A DNA stretch of 64,000 nucleotides from an uncultured bacterium (GCA_903928345.1 CAIYQO010000311.1:1-64000), one strand, 5' to 3'; positions 45,823 through 55,056 are shown, numbered from the stretch's first letter. Notes: generated by a model from the sequence alone, not told the origin. A program made the numbers and translations.

Positions 45823-47184
45823 ATGATGCCGACCCACGGAACGGAAACGCTGCTTTCGAGTGTCATCCTGGTGAGCATGACGACGCTGGCGGTCGCGCTG
45901 GTGGGCTCCCGAGTGCTGCGCCGCAATCGCCGCCTTTTCTGGTGCCTGGGCGCCGCGCTACTGCTGCACGCCACCGCGCTGACGGGGCTCTGGCACATCG
46001 GGGTTGGCGGGCAAAGTCTCGTCGCCACCCCGCAGCCCCCGCGGATCATGATCGAACCCTTCCATCCCGCGCCGAAACCGAAACCGCCGGAACCGCTGGT
46101 GATCCCCAGTGGTGTGCCGGACGGCGATCGCTCGGCCAAAACACCCCCGCAAGGGGACAGCGCGCAGGAGAACACGCACAACCAGCCCCCGCCGCCGCTC
46201 CACGTGATGACGCATGACGGCCCGGTTGATGTGCAGCTGCCCCCCGCAGCGCCGAATATGCCGGACGACGGCACCACCTTTACCGAAGACATGACGCGCT
46301 TCGCGCACAACGTGACCGGGCCGAACGGCCCCGGGTATGGGACACCAACCGGCGTGCCGGGCGGCCCACCGCAATGTGGCATCGGCCCGCCCCGCCTGAA
46401 AAGCGGCAAAGTCTATTTCATCCGCTTCAAGTGCGGCACGGGGGCGTGGAACGCGTATACCGAAGGCACACAGCACCTGCTCGATTTCACCAATCGTTAC
46501 GTCACCTGCGAGGCCACAACGCGAGCGATGGGGTATGACGAAGTGCGCGCATTGCTCGACGCCGGCACACCGCCCGCCTTCATCTACCTCTACGTCGACG
46601 AGAGCTTCGTGCTGACCGGCGAGGAAGTGCGCGTATTGCAGCGCTACCTCAATACGGACGGCTTCCTCTTCCTGGACAGCCGCCCCGACGCCGACGTGCG
46701 CGAGCGCGTGACGAACGAACTGGCGCGCGTGCTGCCCGGCGCGCCGCTGCGGGCGCTGCCCGCGTCGCATACGGTGAACCGCTTCTTCTTTCGCCTGTCG
46801 CCCCCCGCGGTGGGGGAGAATATCGCCGACCGGCAGAATTACGGCATCACGCGGCGCAACCGGTTGCAGGTGTTTTACACTATGGGCAACCTGGCGCACC
46901 TGTTCGCCGGGCACGCGCCCGACGAGATGAGCTACATTACCGCCCAGTATCAGCAGGGCGTCAACGTCATCTTCTACGCCATCCGCAAGGGGGATGACAC
47001 GGGGGTGGACGCGCGTCACGGGGCCGGCACCGCGTTATCCACGGGCACGCTGGATCGCGTCTTTTCTCTCGGTGAGCCGCCGCACGCGGCCACGCCGTCG
47101 GTGAAGGTGCATCGCGACCCGCCCCCCGCCTTCGGCGCGCCCCCGCCGCCCGGCGTGCCGGACGACGTAAACGTGCTGCCGTAG
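45823..47184 (+). CDS. TonB-like N-terminus fused to a DUF4159 domain (second paralogue)
   Basis: The 453-residue protein has the same plan as its upstream neighbour: helix 1 (about 8-29), helix 2 LFWCLGAALLLHATALTGLW with His49, a linker MIEPFHPAPKPKPPEPLVIP resembling TonB, then a DUF4159-type domain (about 191-395: KVYFIRFKCGTGAWNAYTEG, FIYLYVDESFVLTGEEVRVL, DGFLFLDSRPDADVRE). The two domains are clearly homologous but diverged, with different linkers. AGGAGGG precedes two adjacent ATGs (45823, 45826). A hairpin CCCCGCC-GGCGGGG lies in the 61-nt gap before it. It may form a heteromer with the first paralogue. Confidence 0.78.
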   Translation: MMPTHGTETLLSSVILVSMTTLAVALVGSRVLRRNRRLFWCLGAALLLHATALTGLWHIGVGGQSLVATPQPPRIMIEPFHPAPKPKPPEPLVIPSGVPDGDRSAKTPPQGDSAQENTHNQPPPPLHVMTHDGPVDVQLPPAAPNMPDDGTTFTEDMTRFAHNVTGPNGPGYGTPTGVPGGPPQCGIGPPRLKSGKVYFIRFKCGTGAWNAYTEGTQHLLDFTNRYVTCEATTRAMGYDEVRALLDAGTPPAFIYLYVDESFVLTGEEVRVLQRYLNTDGFLFLDSRPDADVRERVTNELARVLPGAPLRALPASHTVNRFFFRLSPPAVGENIADRQNYGITRRNRLQVFYTMGNLAHLFAGHAPDEMSYITAQYQQGVNVIFYAIRKGDDTGVDARHGAGTALSTGTLDRVFSLGEPPHAATPSVKVHRDPPPAFGAPPPPGVPDDVNVLP

Positions 47185-47289
47185 CGAGTGAATAGGGAAC
47201 AGGGAACTGGGAACAGTAGATAGCTGCACCCGGCGCACCCTGTGGCGCGTATTAGTAACCGGATGCGCGGCATTCGGAGGAGGGGTCTT

Positions 47290-48933
47290 ATGACAGGGTT
47301 TTGGCGAGGGGTGCTGCTGAGCGGCATGTTGATCTTTCTGTTGGCGCCCGTATTGGCACAGGACGATGATGATCCCCCGGCGGGCGGCGGCGGCAGCGAC
47401 GTGCTGAAGCCGAGTACCATGTGGCAGATCTCCTGCGCCGCGTGGGATAAGCGCGAATACAAGGACTCTGCGGTACTGGCCGAGAAGATCGCCGACCTGA
47501 ACCCGTACGAGGACTTCTCGCTGGAAGCCTACTGGCGCGCGTTCACCTGCTGGAGCGATCTGCGTCCGGACGCGGCGCGCCGGGCCAAGCTGCACGACAA
47601 GGGGATGGACCTGTGCACGAAGTGGGAGAAGAAATACGCCGGCACCGATAAGAACAAGGCCGCGTCCTCGATGTGGTACCGCACGCAATACCTCGAGAAG
47701 GACGGCCAGCGCGCGTTGTCCATCAACGTGCTCGAGGATGCGGAAAAGCGCTTCCCGGGCAGCACGAGCGAGTGGAACATCTGCTGGAGCCTGGGCGAAT
47801 GGCTGCGCGACGGCAAGCGCTTCTCCGAAGCGATTACCTATTATCAGACCTTCTGGACCCTCAACGGCGCCAACCAGTGGGGCGCGCACGCGGTGTTGCG
47901 CATCGGCATCTGCTATCAGGAGCAGAAGAACAACGCCGACGCCATCACCGTCTGGTCGCAGATGCTGACGAACGAAGGCTTCAACTGGGGCTGGGGCGAG
48001 GTGCACTGGAACACGCTGGAGATCGCCCGCCGCTTGAAGACGATGGGGGAGCAGGAGCAGGCGCGGCGCTTCCTCTTGCGCATCATCGACAAGTGCAACC
48101 CGGAGTGGGACGTCACCAAGCAGGCGAAGGCCGAACTCGGCGAGACGCCCAAACCGCACATCTGGATCTATCCGCACCAGTACTACCACTACACCACCGA
48201 CCGGCAGAGCATCACCGAGAACAGCAAAATTAAGCTGGTCAAGGAAGTGCCGGTGCTCTTCCGCCCGTCGTATATCTCCAAAGACGCGCCCTTCAGCGGC
48301 ACACTGACCATCACCCCGAAGGTGACGATGACGCAGGTGCCGGACAACATGAAGGTGGACACCAAGGACGACAAGAAGGTCTACTCCGTCGCCCTGAATA
48401 CCCCGGACGCCAAGGGCAACCTGATGGGGGATACCTGGTATCGCTTCACCCAGGAGGACATCACCGCCGGGCCGCCCAACCGCCTGCGCGTCACGCGCGA
48501 GTGGGTGAAGGCGGGCAAAACGTGGGGCGAATGCACCATCACCGTGCAGTCCAACGCCCGCTGGCACATCTGGATGTGGCTGCCCTCGCCGACGAACGCG
48601 GACAACTTCCAGATCAACAAGCCGAACGAGGTGCACGACGACGGCCGCCTCTTCCGCTGGTATGACTGGTGGCCGTTGGAGCAGGGTGTCGTCTTCAAGG
48701 TCAAGGTCCCCATCGAAGTCGGCGCCGGCGTCAACGAATACTACCCGAAGCTCAAGCTGGAGCGCGGTATCGGGGGCGGCGACGTGGGCTATTCGGACAA
48801 ACACGTGACCGGCAAGTCGAACTCCTTCGATACGCACGAGCTGGCCATGACTCTCAGCTCGGACGCCGAGTTCCCGTCGTCCTACACCTTCCCCGGCGGC
48901 TTCGACGTGATTATGGACGAAGTGAAAAACTAA
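47290..48933 (+). CDS. Exported TPR protein with C-terminal beta domain (paralogue 1)
   Basis: The 547-residue product starts at the ATG at 47290 after GGAGGAGGGG. The signal peptide MTGFWRGVLLSGMLIFLLAP ends near VLAQ, then an acidic linker. TPR-like repeats lie at about 40-290 (WDKREYKDSAVLAEKIADLN, EDAEKRFPGSTSEWNICWSL, GKRFSEAITYYQTFWTL). The remainder is a beta-rich domain with conserved segments KAGKTWGECTITVQSNARWH and IWMWLPSPTNADNFQINKPNE, shared with the next gene. The domain is not one I recognise. Its position after the TonB-DUF4159 genes suggests a periplasmic partner. Confidence 0.72.
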   Translation: MTGFWRGVLLSGMLIFLLAPVLAQDDDDPPAGGGGSDVLKPSTMWQISCAAWDKREYKDSAVLAEKIADLNPYEDFSLEAYWRAFTCWSDLRPDAARRAKLHDKGMDLCTKWEKKYAGTDKNKAASSMWYRTQYLEKDGQRALSINVLEDAEKRFPGSTSEWNICWSLGEWLRDGKRFSEAITYYQTFWTLNGANQWGAHAVLRIGICYQEQKNNADAITVWSQMLTNEGFNWGWGEVHWNTLEIARRLKTMGEQEQARRFLLRIIDKCNPEWDVTKQAKAELGETPKPHIWIYPHQYYHYTTDRQSITENSKIKLVKEVPVLFRPSYISKDAPFSGTLTITPKVTMTQVPDNMKVDTKDDKKVYSVALNTPDAKGNLMGDTWYRFTQEDITAGPPNRLRVTREWVKAGKTWGECTITVQSNARWHIWMWLPSPTNADNFQINKPNEVHDDGRLFRWYDWWPLEQGVVFKVKVPIEVGAGVNEYYPKLKLERGIGGGDVGYSDKHVTGKSNSFDTHELAMTLSSDAEFPSSYTFPGGFDVIMDEVKN

Positions 48934-48955
48934 TCCCGCAATCTGCTGCGCGTGC

Positions 48956-48981
48956 CGTGGGGTGGTTCCGACCACCCCACG
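48956..48981 (+). terminator. Hairpin between the two TPR paralogues
   Basis: An 11-bp perfect stem (CGTGGGGTGGT / ACCACCCCACG) with a TCCG loop, without a T-run, lies 22 nt after the first stop codon. Confidence 0.5.
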
Positions 48982-49002
48982 CGCGTATCACAAGGAGGCG
49001 CT

Positions 49003-50613
49003 ATGTGGCGATGAGGGGTATTGCTGGCACTAGTCACCATGTGGGTGGTCCCCATCGTCGCTGATGAAGACGAAAGTGAGACGCTCGCGGATCACGGTAG
49101 CGTTCACTATTGGACGATAGCGAAAGCCGCGTGGGATAAGCGCGAATACAAGGACGCCGCGGTGCTGGCCGAGAAGATCGCCGACCTGAACCCGTACGCG
49201 GAGTTCGCGCTGGAAGCCGAGTGGCGCGCCTACGTCACCTGGCATGAGATCCGCCCCGACGTGAAGCGACAGGCGCGAACACGCGACGCGCTCTTCACCC
49301 TCGCCGCGCGGTGGGAGGAGCGTTACGCGACAATCGAACCTGACCGCGCCGCGGAGGCGTGCTGGTACCGCGCCCTGGTGCTGGACAAGGAAAGCCGGCA
49401 CCCCGAGGCCATCGACCTGTTGCAGGAGGCGGAGCGCCGCTACCCTGGCAGCGCGTCGGAGGCGGACATCTGCTGGCACCTAGGCGAAGGGCTGCGTGAC
49501 GCCAAGCGCTACGCCGAAGCCATCGAAGCCTACCGCACCTTCCGCGCCCTCCATGCCGACAGTGAATGCGCCGCAGACGCCGTGCTGCGCATCGGCATCT
49601 GCTACCAGGAATTGCACGACTATCCGAACGCCGAGGACACCTGGTCGGAATTCCTTACCAATGACGGCTTCGACTGGCACGAGGGCGCGGTGTATGGGAA
49701 CGCGTTGGAAGTCGCACAGCGGCTGAAGGCCATGGGAGAAGCCGCGGAAGAACTGCGCTATTTGCAACGCATCACCAATAAGTGCGATCCCTCCTTGGAT
49801 GTGTGGCGGCAGGCCAACGCGAAGATAGGCCCGCCCGCGCCGTGTCTCATGATTTACCCGCACCACCGACTCCACTATGTCGCGCACACGAAGAGCATCG
49901 ACGCGACGAGTAAGCTGATGCTCGTCAGCGAGGTGTCGGTGCTTCTCCGCCCGCAATATTTCCCTCAGGGCGTCGCCTGCACCGGTGCGCTGCGAATAGT
50001 GACCAAGGTGACTATGGCGCAGGTACCTGACAACATGGTGGCTAGCACAGTGGACGGCAAGCACATCTACACCGCGGCACTGCAGATACCTGATGCACGA
50101 CGGAACGACATGGGCGACACCTGGTATCGCTTCGCGACGGCTCCCGTCAGCGTCGCCCCGCCTGACCGCCTGCGCGTCACGCGCGAATGGGTGAAGGCGG
50201 GCAAAACGTGGGGCGAATGCACCATCACCGTGCAGTCTAGCGCCCGCTGGCACATCTGGATGTGGCTGCCTACGACGACAAACGCGGATAATTTTCAGCT
50301 CAACAGGCCGAACGAGTTGCACGACGACGGCCGCCTGTTTCGCTGGTTTGACGACTGCCCGCTGGAACAAGGCGTCGTCTTCAAGGTCAAGGTGCCCATC
50401 GAGGTCGGCGCCGGCGTCAAGGAATACTACCCGCGCATCAAGCTGGAGCGCGGCAGTTCGGACTTTGGCAACACGGATCAGCAGCAGAAGGCGAAGGTGC
50501 ACGCCGCGACGACTGCGGAACTCGCCATCGCCCTCACGTCCGAGGCGGAGATACTGTCCGAATATGACTTCCCGGGCAGTATCGATGTGATGTTGGACGA
50601 AGTAAAGCGCTAA
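49003..50613 (+). pseudogene. Second TPR paralogue with an in-frame TGA in its signal peptide
   Basis: AAGGAGG is placed ideally for the ATG at 49003, but translation would read Met-Trp-Arg and then TGA at 49012. The same frame continues open for 533 codons. Aligned with paralogue 1, the code around the stop is TGG-CGA-TGA-GGG against TGG-CGA-GGG, so three bases (TGA) appear inserted; WR then GVLL matches on both sides. The rest has the same TPR array and beta domain (WDKREYKDAAVLAEKIADLN, KAGKTWGECTITVQSSARWH). A TTG at 49021 could restart translation but has no ribosome-binding site and would lose the signal N-region. TGA is an ordinary stop elsewhere in this window. Recent decay, programmed readthrough or a sequencing error are the options. 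Confidence 0.65.
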
Positions 50614-51245
50614 TCCGGCAGCACCCGTACCAGCCGCCCGTCGAGGCGCAGGCGATGGGCGCAGTAGAGGCGGACGGCTTCGGGGAAGGCGCGGTGCTCC
50701 TCGACCAGCACGCGGGCGGCCAGCGTGTCGGGGGTGTCGTCCTCCCGCACGGGCACGCAGCGCTGCACGATGATCGGCCCGCCGTCCACTTCGTCTTCCA
50801 CGAAATGCACCGTGCACCCGCTCACCTTGGCGCCGTAGGCAAGCACGGCCTCGTGCACGTGGTGGCCGTAGAAGCCGGGGCCGCAGAAGCTGGGGATGAG
50901 CGCCGGGTGGATGTTTATGCTGCGCCCGGTGAAGTGCGCGGTGAACTCCGGCGTGACCATGCGCATGAAGCCCGCGTAGACCACCAGCTCGACCCCGGCG
51001 GCGAGGAAGGGCGCTGCCAGCGCGGCGCTGAATGCCGCGCGCGAGGGGAAGTCGCGGTAGGGCAGCACCGCCGTGGCGATGCCGCGCCGCCGCGCACGCT
51101 CGAGGGCGAAGGCGTCCGGGTTATCGCTCGCAACCAGCACGACCTCGCCGCGGATCTCCCCGGCGTCGATGCCGTCGAAGATGGCCTGCATATTGGAGCC
51201 GCCGCCGGAGGCGAGTACGCCGATACGGGTGGGGGGTGTGGTCAT
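50610..51245 (-). CDS. purN: Phosphoribosylglycinamide formyltransferase PurN
   Basis: The 211-residue cytoplasmic enzyme transfers the formyl group from 10-formyl-THF to GAR in purine synthesis. Motifs: RIGVLASGGGSNMQAIFDGI, then YAGFMRMVTPEFTAHFTGR, SINIHPALIPSF with the catalytic Asn/His pair, and GCTVHFVEDEVDGGPIIVQ with the catalytic Asp. Length is normal. The ATG at 51245 follows GAAGGA. Its stop overlaps the convergent TPR paralogue by 4 nt. The HicB-like gene lies 20 nt upstream on the same strand. Confidence 0.95.
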   Translation of the reverse strand: MTTPPTRIGVLASGGGSNMQAIFDGIDAGEIRGEVVLVASDNPDAFALERARRRGIATAVLPYRDFPSRAAFSAALAAPFLAAGVELVVYAGFMRMVTPEFTAHFTGRSINIHPALIPSFCGPGFYGHHVHEAVLAYGAKVSGCTVHFVEDEVDGGPIIVQRCVPVREDDTPDTLAARVLVEEHRAFPEAVRLYCAHRLRLDGRLVRVLPD

Positions 51246-51265
51246 GGATATTCCTTCAAAGTGAA

Positions 51266-51478
51266 TTATGCCGCAATATCAACTAAAGCCGTTTCGACTT
51301 GCGGCAGCGGTTGGTCGTGGCGACGCAGCGTAAGCAGATAGCCTTCGATGGCATCTTTAATATTGTCCAGTGCTTCCTCACGCGTATCGCCTTCGCTGAT
51401 ACAACCGGGCAACGCCGGGCAGGTGACGGTAAACCCGCCTTCGGGCGCCGTTTCTAAAAAGACTTCGAAAGATCGCAT
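51266..51478 (-). CDS. HicB-family protein, orphan antitoxin-like
   Basis: The 70-residue protein has the HicB partial RNase H fold: FEVFLETAPEGGFTVTCPAL, PGCISEGDTREEALDNIKDAI. There is no DNA-binding C-terminal helix-turn-helix, and no HicA toxin gene is visible next to it; the following gene on the same strand is purN. Short HicB-like proteins of this kind (formerly UPF0150) are often solitary. It may be a remnant or work with a distant partner. The initiating ATG has only a weak GGGATG site. Confidence 0.8.
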   Translation of the reverse strand: MRSFEVFLETAPEGGFTVTCPALPGCISEGDTREEALDNIKDAIEGYLLTLRRHDQPLPQVETALVDIAA

Positions 51479-51501
51479 CGGTCACATCCCCGTGAAGTAG
51501 T

Positions 51502-51570
51502 CTACCCGTTTTCTTCGCCGTCGCCCCCGTAATTCCTGCGTCGGCGGCGTGGGGGCGGGGAGCGAGCCAT
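51502..51570 (-). CDS. 22-residue basic peptide upstream of the HicB-like gene
   Basis: An ATG at 51570 with a strong GGAAGGAG site encodes MARSPPPRRRRRNYGGDGEE plus NG and stops 23 nt before the HicB-like start. The Arg run followed by an acidic tail looks like a leader or small RNA-binding peptide. The good ribosome-binding site is the main evidence; no relatives are recognised. Confidence 0.35.
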   Translation of the reverse strand: MARSPPPRRRRRNYGGDGEENG

Positions 51571-51714
51571 TATTTCTCCTTCCGACAATCAGAGATATTG
51601 ACGAAAGTACCTAAAATCCCGTATTATGATTCGCTGTGTGAGTCTCCGGGGCCGAGGTGTGCCCGCGGGGGCGGATTGGGCCGTGTGTGCGGCCCTCCAG
51701 AGGAGGAAGCATCG

Positions 51715-53550
51715 GTGACCACCGAGCAATTTGACGAACAGCTTCACGCGTCGGCCCCGGCCGTGCACGTGTTGAGCGATACCGTGGCGGATTTCCTGCT
51801 CAACCGCGGCCATGCCGCCAAGATCAGCGAAATTGCCAGTCAGGTGGGCAAGCGGATGGGGGCGAGCGCGAAGCTGATTCGGCAGACGCTGTCCAATAAT
51901 CCGCAGTTCGTGGGGGAGGAGCGCCGCTGGAACCTCTCGCTGCGCACCCTGTTCCACCGGCCGTTGCAAGGGGCGTTGCAGCATACGCTGCGCCTGTACG
52001 GCAAACCGATGAATGTGGCCGCCCTCAGCAACGAGATGGCGGTGCTCAACGCACGCGCGCCGGAGTTCTTCCAGGCGATGCTCCCGGCGTTCCTGGTCGC
52101 CCGCCCCACGTTCTTCTTCCTCACGCCGGATCACCGCTGGGGGCTGAACGAGTGGCTGCTGGACACCGACGTGCTGGACGAGGAAGAGTTGATGCTGCGC
52201 AACTTCTTCGGGGAAGTGGACGCCGTGCGCCCGCTGCTCGAGGAAATACGGGCCGTGGCGCTGCCGAAGGAGGCCGACTACGCCGACGCCGCGTTGCGCC
52301 TGTTGGAAACGCTGGATCGGCCGCTCACCACCAAGGCCATCTCCTTCGCCCTGTGGTTGCGCGATAAAGAGACCTTCGACCCGCAGGCGGCCTTCCTGGC
52401 GCTGCTGAGCGATGGTCGGCTGCACCAATTGTCGAGCAGCATGTGGATGCCCGCCACCCAGGCGGCGCAGGTGCCCACCTCGCTGCAGAAACTCTCCGCG
52501 CTGGCCGACATCGCGCTGGAAGAAGAAGAGCAATGGGAAGGCCCGTACGTGGCGAGCCCGGAAGACTTGAACGAGATCTTCGACTTCCTGGTCGAGCATG
52601 GCCGTCCGCAGAAGCTCTCCGAGCTGGTGGAAACGATCTTCGAATACAGCAAAGCCTCCAGCCGCTATCAGTCGGTCTACGACGGGCTGGCGGGCACGCT
52701 GGTGGACGATCCGCGCTTCCAACTGGTCGGCCAGCAGACGTGGGCGCTGCCCGCGCTGGTGCCCACCGAAGTGTTGCAGGTGCCGGAAAGCCTGCTGCCG
52801 GAGACGCTGGACGCCACGCTGCTCACCGATCCCGAGACGGACGCCGAGTTGGAAGACGAAGGTTTGGACGCCAAGCTGGCCCTCTGGGTGCACGACCCGC
52901 GCTACGAGGATTTCGGTGGCGAGCACGAAGTGGAGCTGTCGGGCGAGGCCACGCTGGACGAGACGCGCATGCCGCTGCTCTTCAACCACCAGCGCATGGG
53001 CACCCTCAAGCTGCGCCAGGCGGATATGACCTTCTTCCCCACCGACACCCCGCTGGCGTGCGTTACCATGCACGGCGAAGGGGTGGGGCAGTTCCAGATG
53101 TGGATCAACAACGAAGAGTTGCTCATCCACGGGCTGGCCGACTGGTACCGCGTGTCGAATATCCCGGTGGGCTCCGTGCTTACCGTGCGCCGCGGGGAAG
53201 AGCCGGATGATTACTACATCTCCTGGGATGGAGAAACCGACGAACTCATCGCCATCGACGAGGAGCGCATCAGCGTGCTGCTCGACCTGCGCGAGCAGGC
53301 AGAGGAGCTGAACTGGTCGGTGTATGACATCATGTGCCGCGTGCTCACCGCCGTGCCGGAAGGCCTGCACTTCCTGGCGCTGTGGACCCAGGTGAACGTG
53401 GTGCGCCGCACGCCGAAACGCGTGGTGGCGTCCAACCTGAGTTCCTACCACTGCTTCACCGCGGTGACCGGCACGGAGCGCTGGCGCCTGGATGAGCGCA
53501 AGGTGGAACAGGGACGCAAGAAGACGAAGAAGAAGTTCATCATCGAGTAG
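51715..53550 (+). CDS. Multi-winged-helix (HARE-HTH-like) protein of unknown function
   Basis: The 611-residue protein starts at the GTG at 51715, after AGAGGAGG. It contains several winged-helix-like units of the HARE-HTH/RpoE-delta type: VADFLLNRGHAAKISEIASQ at about 20, TLRLYGKPMNVAALSNEMAV at about 90, and IFDFLVEHGRPQKLSELVET at about 285. An acidic stretch (about 360-400) precedes a beta-rich C-terminal half. The extreme C-terminus is strongly basic (QGRKKTKKKFIIE). There are no membrane segments. It is probably a nucleic-acid-associated or transcription-related protein; a specific role cannot be assigned. Confidence 0.65.
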   Translation: MTTEQFDEQLHASAPAVHVLSDTVADFLLNRGHAAKISEIASQVGKRMGASAKLIRQTLSNNPQFVGEERRWNLSLRTLFHRPLQGALQHTLRLYGKPMNVAALSNEMAVLNARAPEFFQAMLPAFLVARPTFFFLTPDHRWGLNEWLLDTDVLDEEELMLRNFFGEVDAVRPLLEEIRAVALPKEADYADAALRLLETLDRPLTTKAISFALWLRDKETFDPQAAFLALLSDGRLHQLSSSMWMPATQAAQVPTSLQKLSALADIALEEEEQWEGPYVASPEDLNEIFDFLVEHGRPQKLSELVETIFEYSKASSRYQSVYDGLAGTLVDDPRFQLVGQQTWALPALVPTEVLQVPESLLPETLDATLLTDPETDAELEDEGLDAKLALWVHDPRYEDFGGEHEVELSGEATLDETRMPLLFNHQRMGTLKLRQADMTFFPTDTPLACVTMHGEGVGQFQMWINNEELLIHGLADWYRVSNIPVGSVLTVRRGEEPDDYYISWDGETDELIAIDEERISVLLDLREQAEELNWSVYDIMCRVLTAVPEGLHFLALWTQVNVVRRTPKRVVASNLSSYHCFTAVTGTERWRLDERKVEQGRKKTKKKFIIE

Positions 53551-53685
53551 CACCGGAGCGCGAGGAGGGGCTACGCCCCTCCTCGCGCTGGTTTCGCCCC
53601 CTCCCCCGTTTACGCCGGCAAAAAATGCGCAATATTGAGGATAGGAACGGCGTCGGCGTCGTTCGGAAGGATCGGTATCCAACCT

Positions 53686-55056
53686 ATGGTAGGGCAACTG
53701 CTCGGTATCCTGGGCATCTTCCTGGTGCTGGGGATTATTATCGTCGTGCACGAATTCGGCCATTTCTCGGTGGCAAAGCTCTCCGGGATGCTCGTGCATG
53801 AATTCTCCATCGGCTTGGGCCCGCTGCTGGCCCACGTGACGCGCGGCGGCACGCAATACTCCCTGCGCGCAGTGCCCTTCGGCGGCTACGTACGCATCGC
53901 CGGCATGGAGCTGGACGACGAGACGCGCACGCCGGGCGACTTCCACGACAAGCCGTTCATCGCCAAATTCCTCACCCTGCTGGCCGGCGCGGGCATGAAC
54001 TTCGTGCTCGCCTTCGTCTTTTTCATCATCATGGGTGCCGTGATCGGCTTTCCGGAGCCGGGGAACCAGGTCATCATCGCCAGTGTCGTACCGAACCAAC
54101 CGGCGGACCGTGCCGGTCTGCAATCGGGCGATCATCTGCTGACCGTTGCCGGGCATCCCATCGTCAACGGCGACGAAGTCAAACCGCTGCTCGGTGCCAC
54201 CAAGCCGCCCATTCCGATCACCGTCGAACGCCAGGGTGTGCATTTGACCGTGCTGGTGACCCCGAAGCCGCAGCAGACCATCGGGAAGGATATTTACATC
54301 GGCCGGCTGGCGCAGACCGATCCGGCGTATATTGCCGGCTTGCGCGCCGATGATCGCGTCATTTCGGTGGACGGGCAGGATGTCTCCTACGGGCGTCAAT
54401 TGGACGTGTTGCTCGCGGATACCGCAACGCCGTATCCGGTGGTCGTTATGCGCAACGGCACGACGCAAACGCTCACAATCTCCGCCCGCCTGACCGCCGC
54501 CGTGCCGCACCGGGAGAGTTTCCTCTATCGCGCCGTGCCCTACTACGGCATCGGCATCGCGCTGGACGCGCAATCCGACACCTGGAAACGCACGTCGATC
54601 GGGACGGCGATCGTGGCCGGGTGGCAGGGTGTCACGGGCACCATCGTTGATTCCGTGGCGCAATTTGCTTCACTGGCCACTCGGCGCCTGCCCGTCAAAA
54701 TGATGAGCGGCCCGGCGGGCATCATGCAGATGAGCTATAAGATGTCGAAAGCGGCGACCACCCGGTTCGGCCTGCTGAATCTGGTGAACATGATCGCCAT
54801 GTTCTCCATCGCCATCGGCTTTTTCAACCTGTTGCCGTTGCCGGCGCTTGACGGAAGCCACCTGGTCTTCGAGGTGATCGAAGCGGTGCGCCGCAAGCCG
54901 ATTGATCGGAAGAAGCAGGCCGTCGTGCACCTGGTCGGGCTCGCGGTGTTGCTGAGTCTGGTGCTGTTGATCTCTATCAAGGATATCACGCAGATGGTGG
55001 GCGACTGGGGGAACCGTCCCGCGCCGACCGCCTCCCAACCCCAGCCCGGGAAGTAG
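53686..55056 (+). CDS. rseP: RIP-family site-2 metalloprotease RseP
   Basis: The 456-residue inner-membrane zinc protease performs intramembrane cleavage, typically of anti-sigma factors. The zinc motif HEFGH is at residues 22-26 in the first helix. Two PDZ domains lie between helices (about 125-205 and 210-290; IASVVPNQPADRAGLQSGDH and RLAQTDPAYIAGLRADDRVI). The third zinc ligand is in NLLPLPALDGSHLVFE. Double-PDZ RseP is typical of diderms. The ATG at 53686 has only a weak GGAAGG upstream. ispG follows after 25 nt, a gene order seen in many bacteria. Confidence 0.93.
   Translation: MVGQLLGILGIFLVLGIIIVVHEFGHFSVAKLSGMLVHEFSIGLGPLLAHVTRGGTQYSLRAVPFGGYVRIAGMELDDETRTPGDFHDKPFIAKFLTLLAGAGMNFVLAFVFFIIMGAVIGFPEPGNQVIIASVVPNQPADRAGLQSGDHLLTVAGHPIVNGDEVKPLLGATKPPIPITVERQGVHLTVLVTPKPQQTIGKDIYIGRLAQTDPAYIAGLRADDRVISVDGQDVSYGRQLDVLLADTATPYPVVVMRNGTTQTLTISARLTAAVPHRESFLYRAVPYYGIGIALDAQSDTWKRTSIGTAIVAGWQGVTGTIVDSVAQFASLATRRLPVKMMSGPAGIMQMSYKMSKAATTRFGLLNLVNMIAMFSIAIGFFNLLPLPALDGSHLVFEVIEAVRRKPIDRKKQAVVHLVGLAVLLSLVLLISIKDITQMVGDWGNRPAPTASQPQPGK

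Noticed and set aside
51598-51714. A longer N-terminus for the winged-helix protein
   Set aside because: The added residues are low-quality sequence and the GTG at 51715 has a strong ribosome-binding site.
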